Source: Caulobacteraceae bacterium
Lineage (GTDB): Bacteria > Pseudomonadota > Alphaproteobacteria > Caulobacterales > Caulobacteraceae
Direction: 5' to 3'
Length of the DNA stretch: 64,000 nt
NCBI GenBank assembly: GCA_947475415.1
Contig: CANJLH010000002.1
Coordinates: forward strand, 248,001 to 312,000
Part shown: one piece after another, positions 7,191-15,473 of the stretch
Layout: each line of letters begins with the position of its first letter
Numbering within the stretch: the first letter of the stretch is position 1
The notes under the pieces: generated by a model
The model's input: only the letters and a program-made list of their open reading frames with translations
Told to the model about the DNA's origin: nothing
Databases searched by the model: none
Translations under genes and position numbers: made by a program

Positions 7191-10103
7191 ATGGCCGACG
7201 ACGCCGAAGTTTCCGCTCGCGACTACCGCGAGACCGTCTTTCTTCCCGACACCCCTTTTCCCATGCGCGGCGGCCTGCCGCAGAAGGAGCCGGAGATTCT
7301 GGCCCGGTGGGCGCAGGCGGATCTCTACCACGCCATGCGAAAGTCCCGTCAGGCGGCCGGCGCGCCGCTGTTCGTGCTGCATGACGGGCCGCCCTACGCC
7401 AATGGCGAGATCCACATCGGCCACGCGCTGAACAAGATCCTCAAGGATTTCGTGGTCCGCTCCCGCTTCGCCCTGGGCTACGACGTGGACTATCGGCCCG
7501 GTTGGGACTGCCACGGCCTGCCGATCGAATGGAAGATCGAGGAGGCCTACCGGGCCAAGGGCCGGCGCAAGGACGACGTGCCGGTGGCCGAGTTCCGCAA
7601 CGAATGCCGCGCCTATGCGGCCAGGTGGATCGACGTGCAGGGCGAGGGGTTCCGCCGGCTGGGGGTGCTTGGCGACTGGGCGAACCGCTACGCGACGATG
7701 GATTTTGGCAGCGAAGCGGCGATCGTGGCGGAGTTCCACAAGTTCGCCGCCTCCGGTCAACTCTACCGGGGCTCCAAGCCGGTGATGTGGAGCCCGGTGG
7801 AGCGCACGGCGCTGGCCGACGCCGAGGTAGAGTACCACGACCATGTGTCGCCGACGATCTGGGTCAAGTTCCCGGTGGTGGAGGGCTCCGAGGCGGCCGC
7901 AGACGCCAGCGTGGTGATCTGGACCACCACCCCCTGGACCCTCCCGGCCAACCGGGCGGTGGCCTATAACGAGGCCATCGACTATGCGGTCTACGAGGTC
8001 GAGGCCATGGAGACCGGGTTGGAGTTCGAGCCCTGGGCCAAGGCGGGCGACCGGTTGATCGTGGCCGAAAAGCTCAGCGCCGAGGTGTTCGCCGCGGCCA
8101 AGATCGCCCGGGCGCGCAAGGTCGAGAAGATCGATCCCCGCGGCATGGTGCTGGCCCACCCGCTGGCGGCGCTGGATTCCCACTATGGGTTCTCCGTGCC
8201 GATGCTGGCCGGTGATCATGTGACCGACGACACGGGCACGGGCTTCGTCCATACCGCACCGGGGCATGGCGCCGACGACTATGTGGTGTGGCTGTCCCAC
8301 GGTCATCGCGAGATCCCGGAAACCGTCGATCCCGAGGGCGCCTATTATCCCCACGTGGCCCTGTTCGGCGGCTTGAAGGTGCTGGAGACCGAGGGCAAGA
8401 AATCCGGGAAATTCGGCCCCGCCAATCCGGCGGTGATGGACAAGCTGATCGAGGCCCATGCGCTGCTGGCGCGGGGCCGGTTGGCGCATTCCTATCCCCA
8501 CTCCTGGCGATCCAAGGCGCCGGTGATCTTCCGCAACACCCCACAGTGGTTCATCCGCATGGACGAGCCGTTGGGCGAAGGCGCCGGCGGGCGCACCCTG
8601 CGCGAGACGGCGCTGGAGGCCATCGAGGCCACCGCCTTCCATCCCGCCGCCGGCCAGAACCGCATCCGGGCCATGGTGGAGACCCGGCCCGACTGGCTGA
8701 TCAGTCGCCAGCGGGCGTGGGGCGCGCCGCTCGCCATGTTCGTGGACAAGGAGACCGGCCACCCGCTGCATGACGACGAGGTCAACCGCCGCATCGTCGA
8801 CGCCATCGCCAGGGAAGGCGCCGACGCCTGGTTCCTCCGCCCGGCCAGCGATTTCCTCGGCGTCCACGATCCGGAGCGCTTCGAGAAGGTCGAGGACATC
8901 CTCGACGTCTGGTTCGATTCCGGCGCCACCCACGCCTTCACCCTGGAGAACCGGGCGCATACCCGCTGGCCCGCCGACCTCTATCTGGAAGGCTCCGACC
9001 AGCACCGCGGCTGGTTCCAGTCGAGCCTCTTGGAAAGTTCGGGAACCCGGGGTCGGGCGCCCTATGACGCGGTCATGACCCATGGCTTCACCCTCGACGA
9101 GAAGGGGGAGAAGATGTCGAAATCGCTGGGCAACACCGTCGATCCGGCGGTGGTGATCAAGGACAGCGGCGCGGAGATCCTCCGACTCTGGGCCGCGACG
9201 GTGGACTACGCCGACGACCAGCGGATCGGTAAGACCATCCTGCAGACCACCACCGACGCCTATCGCAAGCTGCGCAACACCCTGCGCTACCTGCTGGGCG
9301 CCCTGGCTGGCTTCGAGGAGGCCGAGCGGGTGGCGGCGGCGGACATGCCGCCCCTGGAGCGGTTCATCCTGCATCGGTTGGCGGAGCTCGACGCCCAGGT
9401 GCGGACGGCCTACGAAAACTATCTATTCCAGGACGCCGTGCGCCCGCTGATCGCCTTCTGCCAGGATGAGCTCTCGGCGCTGTTCTTCGATATCCGCCGC
9501 GACGCCCTCTATTGCGACCAGCCGGGCTCCTTGCGCCGGCGCGCGGCGCGGACGGTGATGGACCTGGTGTTCGAGCGCCTGACCATCTGGCTTTCGCCCC
9601 TGATCGCCTTCACCGCAGAGGAGGCCTGGACCACCCGGTTCCCCGAGGCCGGCGCCAACAGCCTGCGGGTGTTTCCGCAAACGCCGGCGGCTTGGCGCGA
9701 TCCGGCCCTGGCGGCTCAGTGGGACGCGGTGCTGGGCGTGCGCCGGGCGGTGACCGGCGCGCTGGAAGTGTCCCGCCGCGACAAGCTCATCGGCTCCAGC
9801 CTGGAGGCGCATGTGGACATTCATGCGCCGGCGGATTTCGCCTGGCCGTTTGGCGAAGAGATTCCGCTGGAGGACGTAATGATCACCTCCTCGGCGGCGC
9901 TGAAGACCGGACCAGCTCCGGCTGGCGCCTTCACCCTGGCCGAGTCTCCGGGCGTGGCGGTGTCGGTTCGTCGCGCCGAGGGCCGCAAATGCGCCCGATC
10001 GTGGAAGATCACCCCGCAAGTGGGAACCGACCCGCGCTATCTTGACCTGACACCCCGGGACGCCGAGGCGGTCGCCGCCTGGGACGCGGCGCACGGCCGA
10101 TGA
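7191..10103 (+). CDS. ileS: Isoleucyl-tRNA synthetase
   Basis: Class Ia synthetase of 970 residues that charges tRNA-Ile. The HIGH motif is in PPYANGEIHIGHALNK (about residues 65-80), the editing domain includes TTTPWTLPANRAV, and the KMSKS loop is EKMSKSLGN. The C-terminal region retains KCARSWK but lacks the second pair of cysteines of the zinc finger seen in many bacterial IleRS, so this is a zinc-free form. It overlaps lspA by four bases (ATGA), a pairing common in bacteria. Confidence 0.97.
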   Translation: MADDAEVSARDYRETVFLPDTPFPMRGGLPQKEPEILARWAQADLYHAMRKSRQAAGAPLFVLHDGPPYANGEIHIGHALNKILKDFVVRSRFALGYDVDYRPGWDCHGLPIEWKIEEAYRAKGRRKDDVPVAEFRNECRAYAARWIDVQGEGFRRLGVLGDWANRYATMDFGSEAAIVAEFHKFAASGQLYRGSKPVMWSPVERTALADAEVEYHDHVSPTIWVKFPVVEGSEAAADASVVIWTTTPWTLPANRAVAYNEAIDYAVYEVEAMETGLEFEPWAKAGDRLIVAEKLSAEVFAAAKIARARKVEKIDPRGMVLAHPLAALDSHYGFSVPMLAGDHVTDDTGTGFVHTAPGHGADDYVVWLSHGHREIPETVDPEGAYYPHVALFGGLKVLETEGKKSGKFGPANPAVMDKLIEAHALLARGRLAHSYPHSWRSKAPVIFRNTPQWFIRMDEPLGEGAGGRTLRETALEAIEATAFHPAAGQNRIRAMVETRPDWLISRQRAWGAPLAMFVDKETGHPLHDDEVNRRIVDAIAREGADAWFLRPASDFLGVHDPERFEKVEDILDVWFDSGATHAFTLENRAHTRWPADLYLEGSDQHRGWFQSSLLESSGTRGRAPYDAVMTHGFTLDEKGEKMSKSLGNTVDPAVVIKDSGAEILRLWAATVDYADDQRIGKTILQTTTDAYRKLRNTLRYLLGALAGFEEAERVAAADMPPLERFILHRLAELDAQVRTAYENYLFQDAVRPLIAFCQDELSALFFDIRRDALYCDQPGSLRRRAARTVMDLVFERLTIWLSPLIAFTAEEAWTTRFPEAGANSLRVFPQTPAAWRDPALAAQWDAVLGVRRAVTGALEVSRRDKLIGSSLEAHVDIHAPADFAWPFGEEIPLEDVMITSSAALKTGPAPAGAFTLAESPGVAVSVRRAEGRKCARSWKITPQVGTDPRYLDLTPRDAEAVAAWDAAHGR

Positions 10104-10588
10104 AGGCGATCACCAAACTGGGCGGCTTCGCCTACGGGCTGGCGCTCGCCGTGGTGGCGCTGGACCAGGCGGTGAAATACTGGGTGGTCCATATCGCCCA
10201 GTTGCCGCTCAGGCCCAGCCAGCCGCTGATCTGGCCGGTGCAGCTGTCCTATGTGCAGAATTTTGGGGTGAGCTTCGGCCTGTTCCAGGGCGAGGCGTCC
10301 ATCGTGCGCTGGGGGCTGACGGCGTTCTCGCTGATCGTCTCCGCCTGGCTGATTCATCTGGCCCGCAAACCGGAATCCCGGCTCACCGCCCTTGGGCTGG
10401 GCCTGATCATCGGCGGCGCGGTGGGCAACGCCATCGACCGGGCCCGGCTCGGTTATGTGATCGACTTCATCGACGTCCAGAAGCTGGGGTTCTTCCCCTG
10501 GGTGTTCAATGTCGCCGACAGCGCCATCACGGTGGGGGTCATCTCCTGGCTCGTGGTGGAGCTCTTGCGTCGCGAGCAGCCTGCGTAA
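10100..10588 (+). CDS. lspA: Lipoprotein signal peptidase (signal peptidase II)
   Basis: Inner-membrane aspartyl protease that cleaves prolipoprotein signal peptides. It has 162 residues and four hydrophobic segments. The conserved QNFGVSFGLF segment is present, and the two catalytic Asp lie in GNAIDRARLG and FNVADSAITVG. It overlaps ileS by four bases and precedes a lipoprotein gene. A short CCCC-AAAA-GGGG hairpin lies in the 85-base gap that follows (10643-10654). Confidence 0.96.
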   Translation: MKAITKLGGFAYGLALAVVALDQAVKYWVVHIAQLPLRPSQPLIWPVQLSYVQNFGVSFGLFQGEASIVRWGLTAFSLIVSAWLIHLARKPESRLTALGLGLIIGGAVGNAIDRARLGYVIDFIDVQKLGFFPWVFNVADSAITVGVISWLVVELLRREQPA

Positions 10589-10673
10589 AGGTTTGCCGGC
10601 AGGGGGCGGATTGGAGTATCTCAGCGGCCGAGGGACCCCGGACCCCAAAAGGGGCCCAACAAGTGAGACACGT

Positions 10674-11225
10674 ATGAGCGCCAACCGCCTGATCGTCGCC
10701 GCGGTGATGATCGCCGCCACCGGCCTCGCCGGCTGCACCTCCACCCGCAAGGCCCTGGGCATGACCAAGGTCACGCCGGACGAATTCCGCATCGTCACCA
10801 AGGCGCCCCTGGTGGTGCCCCCCGACTTCGCCCTGCGCCCGCCGGCGCCCGGCGAACCCCGGCCCCAGGAGCTTCAGCCGGAAAGCGCCGCCCGGGGCGC
10901 CCTGCTCGGCCAGTCCGAGGCGCAGGCCCGTTCTGCGGGGGAGAACCTGCTGGTGGCCAAAGCCGGCGGCGAAAAGGCCGACCCGCTGATCCGCTACATG
11001 GTCGACGACGAATTCGGCGACGTCGCGCACAAGGAAAAGAGCTTCGCCGACCGGGTGATGTTCTGGCGCTCCGACAAGGCTCCGGCCCCGTCCGGCGTCG
11101 GCGACAATAGCGTCAACCCCGTCGACGCCGCCGCCGAGGAGGAGCGCCTGAAGTCCCTCACCGGCGGCCAGCCGGTGGTGATCCAGCGCGAAGGCGGCCA
11201 CAGGATCAAGCTGCCTGGGCTCTGA
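10674..11225 (+). CDS. DUF3035 lipoprotein
   Basis: A 183-residue predicted lipoprotein: a short hydrophobic signal ends in the lipobox GLAGC (Cys near 19). The family block TPDEFRIVTKAPLVVPPDFALRPP is present in shortened form, followed by a Pro/Glu-rich stretch and a basic C-terminus. It matches the DUF3035 family found after lspA in alphaproteobacteria; its function is unknown. ATG 10674 is chosen because it begins the signal peptide; the frame is open upstream only through overlap with lspA. Confidence 0.75.
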   Translation: MSANRLIVAAVMIAATGLAGCTSTRKALGMTKVTPDEFRIVTKAPLVVPPDFALRPPAPGEPRPQELQPESAARGALLGQSEAQARSAGENLLVAKAGGEKADPLIRYMVDDEFGDVAHKEKSFADRVMFWRSDKAPAPSGVGDNSVNPVDAAAEEERLKSLTGGQPVVIQREGGHRIKLPGL

Positions 11226-11229
11226 AGCC

Positions 11230-11748
11230 CTGACCCTCGCCGTCATCGCCCCGCTGGCGGCGGAACCGCATGACCTGCGGCGCATCGAGGCGATCCGGCG
11301 CCGGTTCGATCCCCTGGCCGGCGCGGTGGCCGCTCATGTCACCCTGGTGTTTCCGTTTGACAGCATAGCCGCCGAGGCCGCCGCGGCCCATATGTTCGAG
11401 GTCGCCACGCGGTGGTCGACCATCGCCCTTCGGCTGGCCGCGGTAATCCCGGTGGCTGATGCGGTCAGCCACCAAAGCCATCTGTTCCTGGTCCCCGACC
11501 AGGGCCGCGCCGAGATCGAGGCCCTGCACGACGACCTCTACGCCGGACCGCTGGCGGGTGCGTTGCGCACGGACATCGCCTTTATCCCCCACGTCACGGT
11601 CGGGGTGTTCGACCACCACGACGAGGCCGAGGACACCGCCCGCGAGATTGGCCGCATCGGCATGGCCGGCCGGCTTCCGGCGCTGGAGCTGGTGAGCTTC
11701 GACGGGGCGGCGGTGCGGGTGCTGGAGCGGTTTAGCCTGGCGGAATAG
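11230..11748 (+). CDS. 2'-5' RNA ligase-like (2H phosphoesterase) protein, probable CTG start
   Basis: Two HxT motifs, HVTLVFPF and HVTVGVF, about 85 residues apart, identify a 2H phosphoesterase of the LigT/ThpR-like class. Its substrate is unknown; the class acts on cyclic phosphates or 2'-5' bonds. The first conventional start (GTG 11326) falls only three codons before the first HxT motif and would remove the N-terminal strand. In-frame sequence upstream still looks family-like (LTLAVIAPLAAEPHDLRRI), back to a stop at 11179. The only starts available there are CTG codons, at 11218 and 11230. The CTG start is inference. Confidence 0.7.
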   Translation: MTLAVIAPLAAEPHDLRRIEAIRRRFDPLAGAVAAHVTLVFPFDSIAAEAAAAHMFEVATRWSTIALRLAAVIPVADAVSHQSHLFLVPDQGRAEIEALHDDLYAGPLAGALRTDIAFIPHVTVGVFDHHDEAEDTAREIGRIGMAGRLPALELVSFDGAAVRVLERFSLAE

Positions 11749-11756
11749 GATTTTCC

Positions 11757-12731
11757 CTACTCCTCCCCCGGCGTCTTCACCGTGAACCCCTGGGCGCGCA
11801 GGCGGTCCAGCACGCCGCCCTGGCTGAGCAGGGGGCGCAGGGGGACGAGCGCAATGGCGTGGCCAGGGGTCTTCAGCGCCTTGGCGATGGCGTCGGCCTG
11901 ATCGGCCTTGGTGCGGGCGTCGAAGGCCAGCGCGCCGGGGGCGGCGGCCAGGCAGCGCTCGTAGCTGCGTTCGGCGGCGAGCGCGCCGGGCACATCGCCT
12001 TGGGCCCAGGCCCGCGAGGCGGCCAGAGTCGCCGCTGGTCCCGCCTCCGCTTCGCCCAGAACCTCTTCCAGGCAGGTCATGCCGCCGGATGTGGGGGTCT
12101 TGGCGACCCGCGCCAGCAGGGGCGTGACGTCATAGGTGCGCTGGTCGATTGGGACCTTGGCTTGCTGGGCCAGGTAGCGGATCAGCTTCATGGGATCGGC
12201 GGTGGTGAGTTCGTGCTTGTCCCGGTAGTCGCCGCCCAGCATCAGGCCCGCCGCAAGGGCGTTCCTCGTCCCGTAGCGCTTGGCGGGCTGGTCCAGCGCC
12301 TCCCGCGCGGCGACAAACCGCGCTCGCAAAGGTCCGGAGAGGGTGGTCTCGAAGGGGGTCGACGACTTCAGCTTCAGATAGGCGATGGCCAGGCCCGGCG
12401 AACTGCCCACCCGCACCCGCAGGCCGCGGTAGGGCAGGATCACCACATTGGCGCCGCGCAGCCGCCGCTCGAACAGCTTCTGGTCCCACTGCTGGCGCTT
12501 GGGCGCCAGGCCTGGCGCACCCAGCACATAAACCGTGGTGTCGGCATCGGAGACCTTCCACCAGGCCGGGCCGCCATAGCGGGCGGTGACCACCAGTTCC
12601 TCCACCAGGGTGGCGTCAGGATCGGCGATCGGCCTCTCGTCTGGGCGTGGCGTAGCGGGCGGGCCGGGCTGAGCGCGGGCGGCGCCGGTTAGGGCCAGGG
12701 CGAGAACCAGCACGGCTCGAAAAAACTTCAT
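11757..12731 (-). CDS. TraB/GumN family protein
   Basis: A 324-residue exported protein: residues 1-20 form a signal peptide ending ARA, and the rest has the TraB/GumN layout, with WWKVSDADTTVYVLGAP near residue 55. Members are proposed metalloprotease-like proteins (the Tiki fold) with a GxxH motif. Here that position reads GAPG, so the histidine appears lost and peptidase activity is doubtful. It converges on the 2H phosphoesterase gene (9-base gap) and diverges from mutL. Confidence 0.7.
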   Translation of the reverse strand: MKFFRAVLVLALALTGAARAQPGPPATPRPDERPIADPDATLVEELVVTARYGGPAWWKVSDADTTVYVLGAPGLAPKRQQWDQKLFERRLRGANVVILPYRGLRVRVGSSPGLAIAYLKLKSSTPFETTLSGPLRARFVAAREALDQPAKRYGTRNALAAGLMLGGDYRDKHELTTADPMKLIRYLAQQAKVPIDQRTYDVTPLLARVAKTPTSGGMTCLEEVLGEAEAGPAATLAASRAWAQGDVPGALAAERSYERCLAAAPGALAFDARTKADQADAIAKALKTPGHAIALVPLRPLLSQGGVLDRLRAQGFTVKTPGEE

Positions 12732-12798
12732 GTACGCCTCGTCGCAGACCGGCCCCGCCAGCCCCGGAATCGCCTTATAGTGATTGCTTCAGGACCCC

Positions 12799-14622
12799 AT
12801 GACCATGCCGATCCGCCGCCTGCCGCCCGAGACCGTCAACCGCATCGCCGCCGGCGAGGTGGTGGAGCGGCCGGCCAGCGCCGTGAAGGAACTGGTGGAA
12901 AACGCCCTGGATGCGGGCGCCGCCAGCGTGGAGATCCAGGCCGACGGCGGCGGCCTTCCCCGCATTCTGGTGGCCGATGACGGCGCCGGCCTTGGGCCCG
13001 ATGAACTTCCCCTGGCCATCGAGCGCCACGCCACATCCAAGCTCAGCCCCGACGACGCCGGCGACTACGACCTGCTGCACATCCTCACCATGGGGTTCCG
13101 AGGCGAGGCGCTGCCATCGATCGGCTCGGTGTCGCGGCTCTCCATCACCAGCCGCGCCCGCGGCCAGGCGGATGCGCACGCGATCCTCGTGGAGGCCGGT
13201 GCGGTGGGGCCGGTTACGCCCGCGGCCTTCCCTGGTCCGCACGGGGCGCGGGTGGAGGTGCGCGACCTGTTCTACGCCACCCCGGCGCGGCTGAAATTCA
13301 TGAAGTCGGAGCGGTCCGAGGCGCTGGCCATCACCGAGGAGGTCAAGCGCCAGGCCATGGCGCACGAGGCGGTGGCGTTCAGCCTGGACCTCGATGGCCG
13401 CCGCGCTCTGCGTCTGCCCGCCGAGCGGCCGGGGCCCGAGGGTCGGCTGGCGCGGCTGGCGGCGGTGATGGGGCGCGAGTTCGCCGATAACGCCCTGGCG
13501 TTGGATCATGAGCGCGAGGGCGTGCGGCTCAGCGGCTATGCGGGGCTGCCCACCTTCAACCGGGGCAATGCGGCCCAGCAGCATCTGTTCGTCAATGGAC
13601 GGCCAGTGCGCGACCGGCTGCTGGCTGGCGCCCTGCGGGCCGCCTACGCTGATTTCCTGGCCCGCGACCGCCATCCGCTGGCCGCGCTCTATCTGGAGCT
13701 GGATCCAGCGCTGGTGGATGTGAACGTGCACCCGGCCAAGGCGGAGGTCAGGTTCCGCGATCCGGCGCTGGTCCGTGGACTGATCATTGGCGGGTTGCGC
13801 CATGCGTTGGCCGGCGCCGGTCACCGGGCGGCCACCACGGTGGCGGCCGCGGCCCTAGGCGGGTTCCGGCCAGAGGCGAGGGCCAACGCCTCGGGGTTCT
13901 CCGCCTGGCGCATGGGCGGCTGGACCTCTGCCGCGTCGGCGCCCGGTCTGCCGGGCCTGGCCGAACGCTCCGCCCGGGCGGAGGATTTCGGGCCCGGCCT
14001 GTCTGAGGCGCAGACCGCCTCGGTGGTGGTGGACCCGGTGGACTTCCCCCTGGGCGCGGCCCGGGCGCAGGTGCACGGGACCTATATCGTCGCCCAGACC
14101 CGCGACGGCATCGTGGTGGTCGATCAGCATGCGGCCCATGAACGGCTGGTCTATGAGCGGATGAAGACCGAAATGGCCAAGGGTCCGGTGGCGCGCCAGG
14201 CGCTGCTGATGCCCGAGGTGGTGGAGCTTGACCCTGCAGACGCCGAACGGGTTGTGGCCCGCGCCGACGAACTGGCGGCCCTGGGGCTGATGGTGGAGTC
14301 CTTTGGTCCCGGCGCGGTGCTGGTGCGCGAGACCCCGGCGCTCTTGGGAGAGACCGACGCCACAGGCCTGATCCGCGACATCGCCGACGACATCGCCGAA
14401 AACGGCCAGGCCCTGGCGCTTGGCGAGCGGTTGCAGGAGGTCTGCTCGACCATGGCCTGCCACGGCTCCGTCCGCGCCGGGCGGCGGCTGACCGCGCCGG
14501 AAATGAACGCCCTGCTGCGTGAAATGGAATCCACCCCCCACGCCGGCCAGTGCAACCATGGCCGACCCACCTATGTGGAGCTGAAACTTGCGGATATCGA
14601 GCGGTTGTTCGGGAGACGGTGA
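12799..14622 (+). CDS. mutL: DNA mismatch repair protein MutL
   Basis: A 607-residue GHKL ATPase that links MutS recognition to strand incision. The N-terminus has [25 protein letters not shown] and [14 protein letters not shown]. The C-terminal dimerisation domain has [12 protein letters not shown], which fits the endonuclease motif DQHA-x2-E-x4-E, and CNHGRPT near the end. This is therefore the nicking type of MutL, as expected in a bacterium without MutH. ATG 12799 is preferred to a TTG at 12784, which adds only LQDPM-like residues. Confidence 0.96.
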   Translation: MTMPIRRLPPETVNRIAAGEVVERPASAVKELVENALDAGAASVEIQADGGGLPRILVADDGAGLGPDELPLAIERHATSKLSPDDAGDYDLLHILTMGFRGEALPSIGSVSRLSITSRARGQADAHAILVEAGAVGPVTPAAFPGPHGARVEVRDLFYATPARLKFMKSERSEALAITEEVKRQAMAHEAVAFSLDLDGRRALRLPAERPGPEGRLARLAAVMGREFADNALALDHEREGVRLSGYAGLPTFNRGNAAQQHLFVNGRPVRDRLLAGALRAAYADFLARDRHPLAALYLELDPALVDVNVHPAKAEVRFRDPALVRGLIIGGLRHALAGAGHRAATTVAAAALGGFRPEARANASGFSAWRMGGWTSAASAPGLPGLAERSARAEDFGPGLSEAQTASVVVDPVDFPLGAARAQVHGTYIVAQTRDGIVVVDQHAAHERLVYERMKTEMAKGPVARQALLMPEVVELDPADAERVVARADELAALGLMVESFGPGAVLVRETPALLGETDATGLIRDIADDIAENGQALALGERLQEVCSTMACHGSVRAGRRLTAPEMNALLREMESTPHAGQCNHGRPTYVELKLADIERLFGRR

Positions 14623-14631
14623 GGCAGGCGG

Positions 14632-15016
14632 ATGGTTCGAATAGCGACGTGTTGCTGTGGCGTTTGTTCTGTCAGGGTGTCGGGTGAACCGACGCTAAAC
14701 GCCGTGTGCAACTGCGACAATTGCCGGCGGCGCACCGGTTCAGCGTTTGGGTGGTCTGCCTATTTCCATGACGTTCAGATTCTCAAGGCGCAGGGGGATT
14801 TTTTCGGCGCACCGAATCCGTGAAGAGCAGGTGAGATCATTCTGCACTCGCTGCGGGACGACCCTGTTCTGGACCGCCGCATTCATGCCGGGGCAGACTG
14901 GCGTGGCGGGCGGCGCGTTTACGGAAATCCCCCTTCCGGAGCCGCAGATTGAGGCGAAGGTTCACAATCGCTCTGCGTGGGTGGAATTCCCCGACCATTG
15001 GATTCGAACGCCTTAA
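14632..15016 (+). pseudogene. GFA (CENP-V/glutathione-formaldehyde-activating-like) protein, frameshifted
   Basis: The first frame (14632-14823) encodes a GFA zinc-fold start with CCCGVCSV and CNCDNCRRRTGSAFGWSAYF. The next frame (to 15016) continues with FCTRCGTTLFW and MPGQTGVAGGAF. Removing one T from the T6 run at 14799-14804 restores a continuous protein reading GDFSAHRIREEQVRSF. Metal-binding cysteines from both halves would then be intact. This is either a recent inactivating insertion or a sequencing error in a homopolymer. Confidence 0.8.
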
Positions 15017-15032
15017 CCAAGGCCATTTGCAG

Positions 15033-15056
15033 CCCTTCTCCCTACAGGGAGAAGGG
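15033..15056. repeat. REP-like palindrome (CCCTTCTCCC hairpin)
   Basis: CCCTTCTCCC (15033-15042) and GGGAGAAGGG (15047-15056) form a perfect 10-bp stem with a TACA loop, just before the DUF559 promoter. A related CTTCCC-TTGC-GGGAGAAG element occurs at 32382-32400. This class of short palindrome is common between genes in alphaproteobacteria. It could also end transcription from upstream. Confidence 0.6.
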
Positions 15057-15085
15057 TTGAAGATGTTCCTGTATTGTTCTAATAT
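15057..15085 (+). promoter_or_regulatory. Sigma-70-type promoter with LexA box in the spacer
   Basis: TTGAAG (15057-15062) is followed after exactly 17 bases by TAATAT (15080-15085). Within the spacer lies GTTC-CTGTATT-GTTC (15065-15079), an exact match to the alphaproteobacterial LexA box GTTC-N7-GTTC. LexA binding would block the polymerase. The expected transcription start (about seven bases after the -10) falls at or next to the ATG at 15093, so the mRNA would be leaderless. Confidence 0.75.
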
Positions 15086-15092
15086 ACAGGCC

Positions 15093-15467
15093 ATGCAAGA
15101 CCCCGCCGCCCTTGCCCGTGCGCGCGCAATGCGGCGCAACCCATCGGCAACCGAGACGTTGCTTTGGCGTCTGCTTCGGGACCGCCGGCTGAATGGCCTC
15201 AAGTTCCGCCGGCAGGTCCCAGTCGGTCCGTATTTTGCGGACTTCGCCTGCGTGACATATCGGCTCATCGTAGAGACGGATGGTCCGCACCACGACTCAA
15301 GGCGCGATGCAGAACGAGACGCCGCCCTTGGTGACTTGGGTTGGCGTGTTCTGCGCTTTCCGAACAAGATGGTGTGGGATCGTCGCCAGGAAGTGCTCGA
15401 TCAGATTGCCTCAATTGGCCTTCGCCGCCCCTCCGGTTTGCCGCCGCCCGCTCCGAGCGCTAGTTAG
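15093..15467 (+). CDS. DUF559 endonuclease-like protein, SOS-type promoter
   Basis: A 124-residue member of DUF559, a PD-(D/E)XK-fold family related to very-short-patch endonucleases. The core is visible: YFADFACVTYRLIVETDG (Asp50, Glu61, Asp63) and WRVLRFPN. The N-terminal DPAALARARAMRRNPSATE block is the standard family start. An upstream in-frame ATG (15063) lies inside the promoter/LexA box and is rejected. Its role is unknown; the LexA box suggests damage-induced expression. It is followed six bases later by the ProA-like gene. Confidence 0.85.
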   Translation: MQDPAALARARAMRRNPSATETLLWRLLRDRRLNGLKFRRQVPVGPYFADFACVTYRLIVETDGPHHDSRRDAERDAALGDLGWRVLRFPNKMVWDRRQEVLDQIASIGLRRPSGLPPPAPSAS

Positions 15468-15473
15468 GTCGCC

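Noticed and set aside
7053..9374. A 773-codon open frame on the minus strand opposite ileS
   Set aside because: It is the antisense shadow of a high-GC gene; composition is His/Gly/Arg-rich with no family pattern, while ileS is unmistakable.
15063..15092. ATG at 15063 as the DUF559 start
   Set aside because: It lies within the promoter spacer and LexA box, and the added residues are not family-like.
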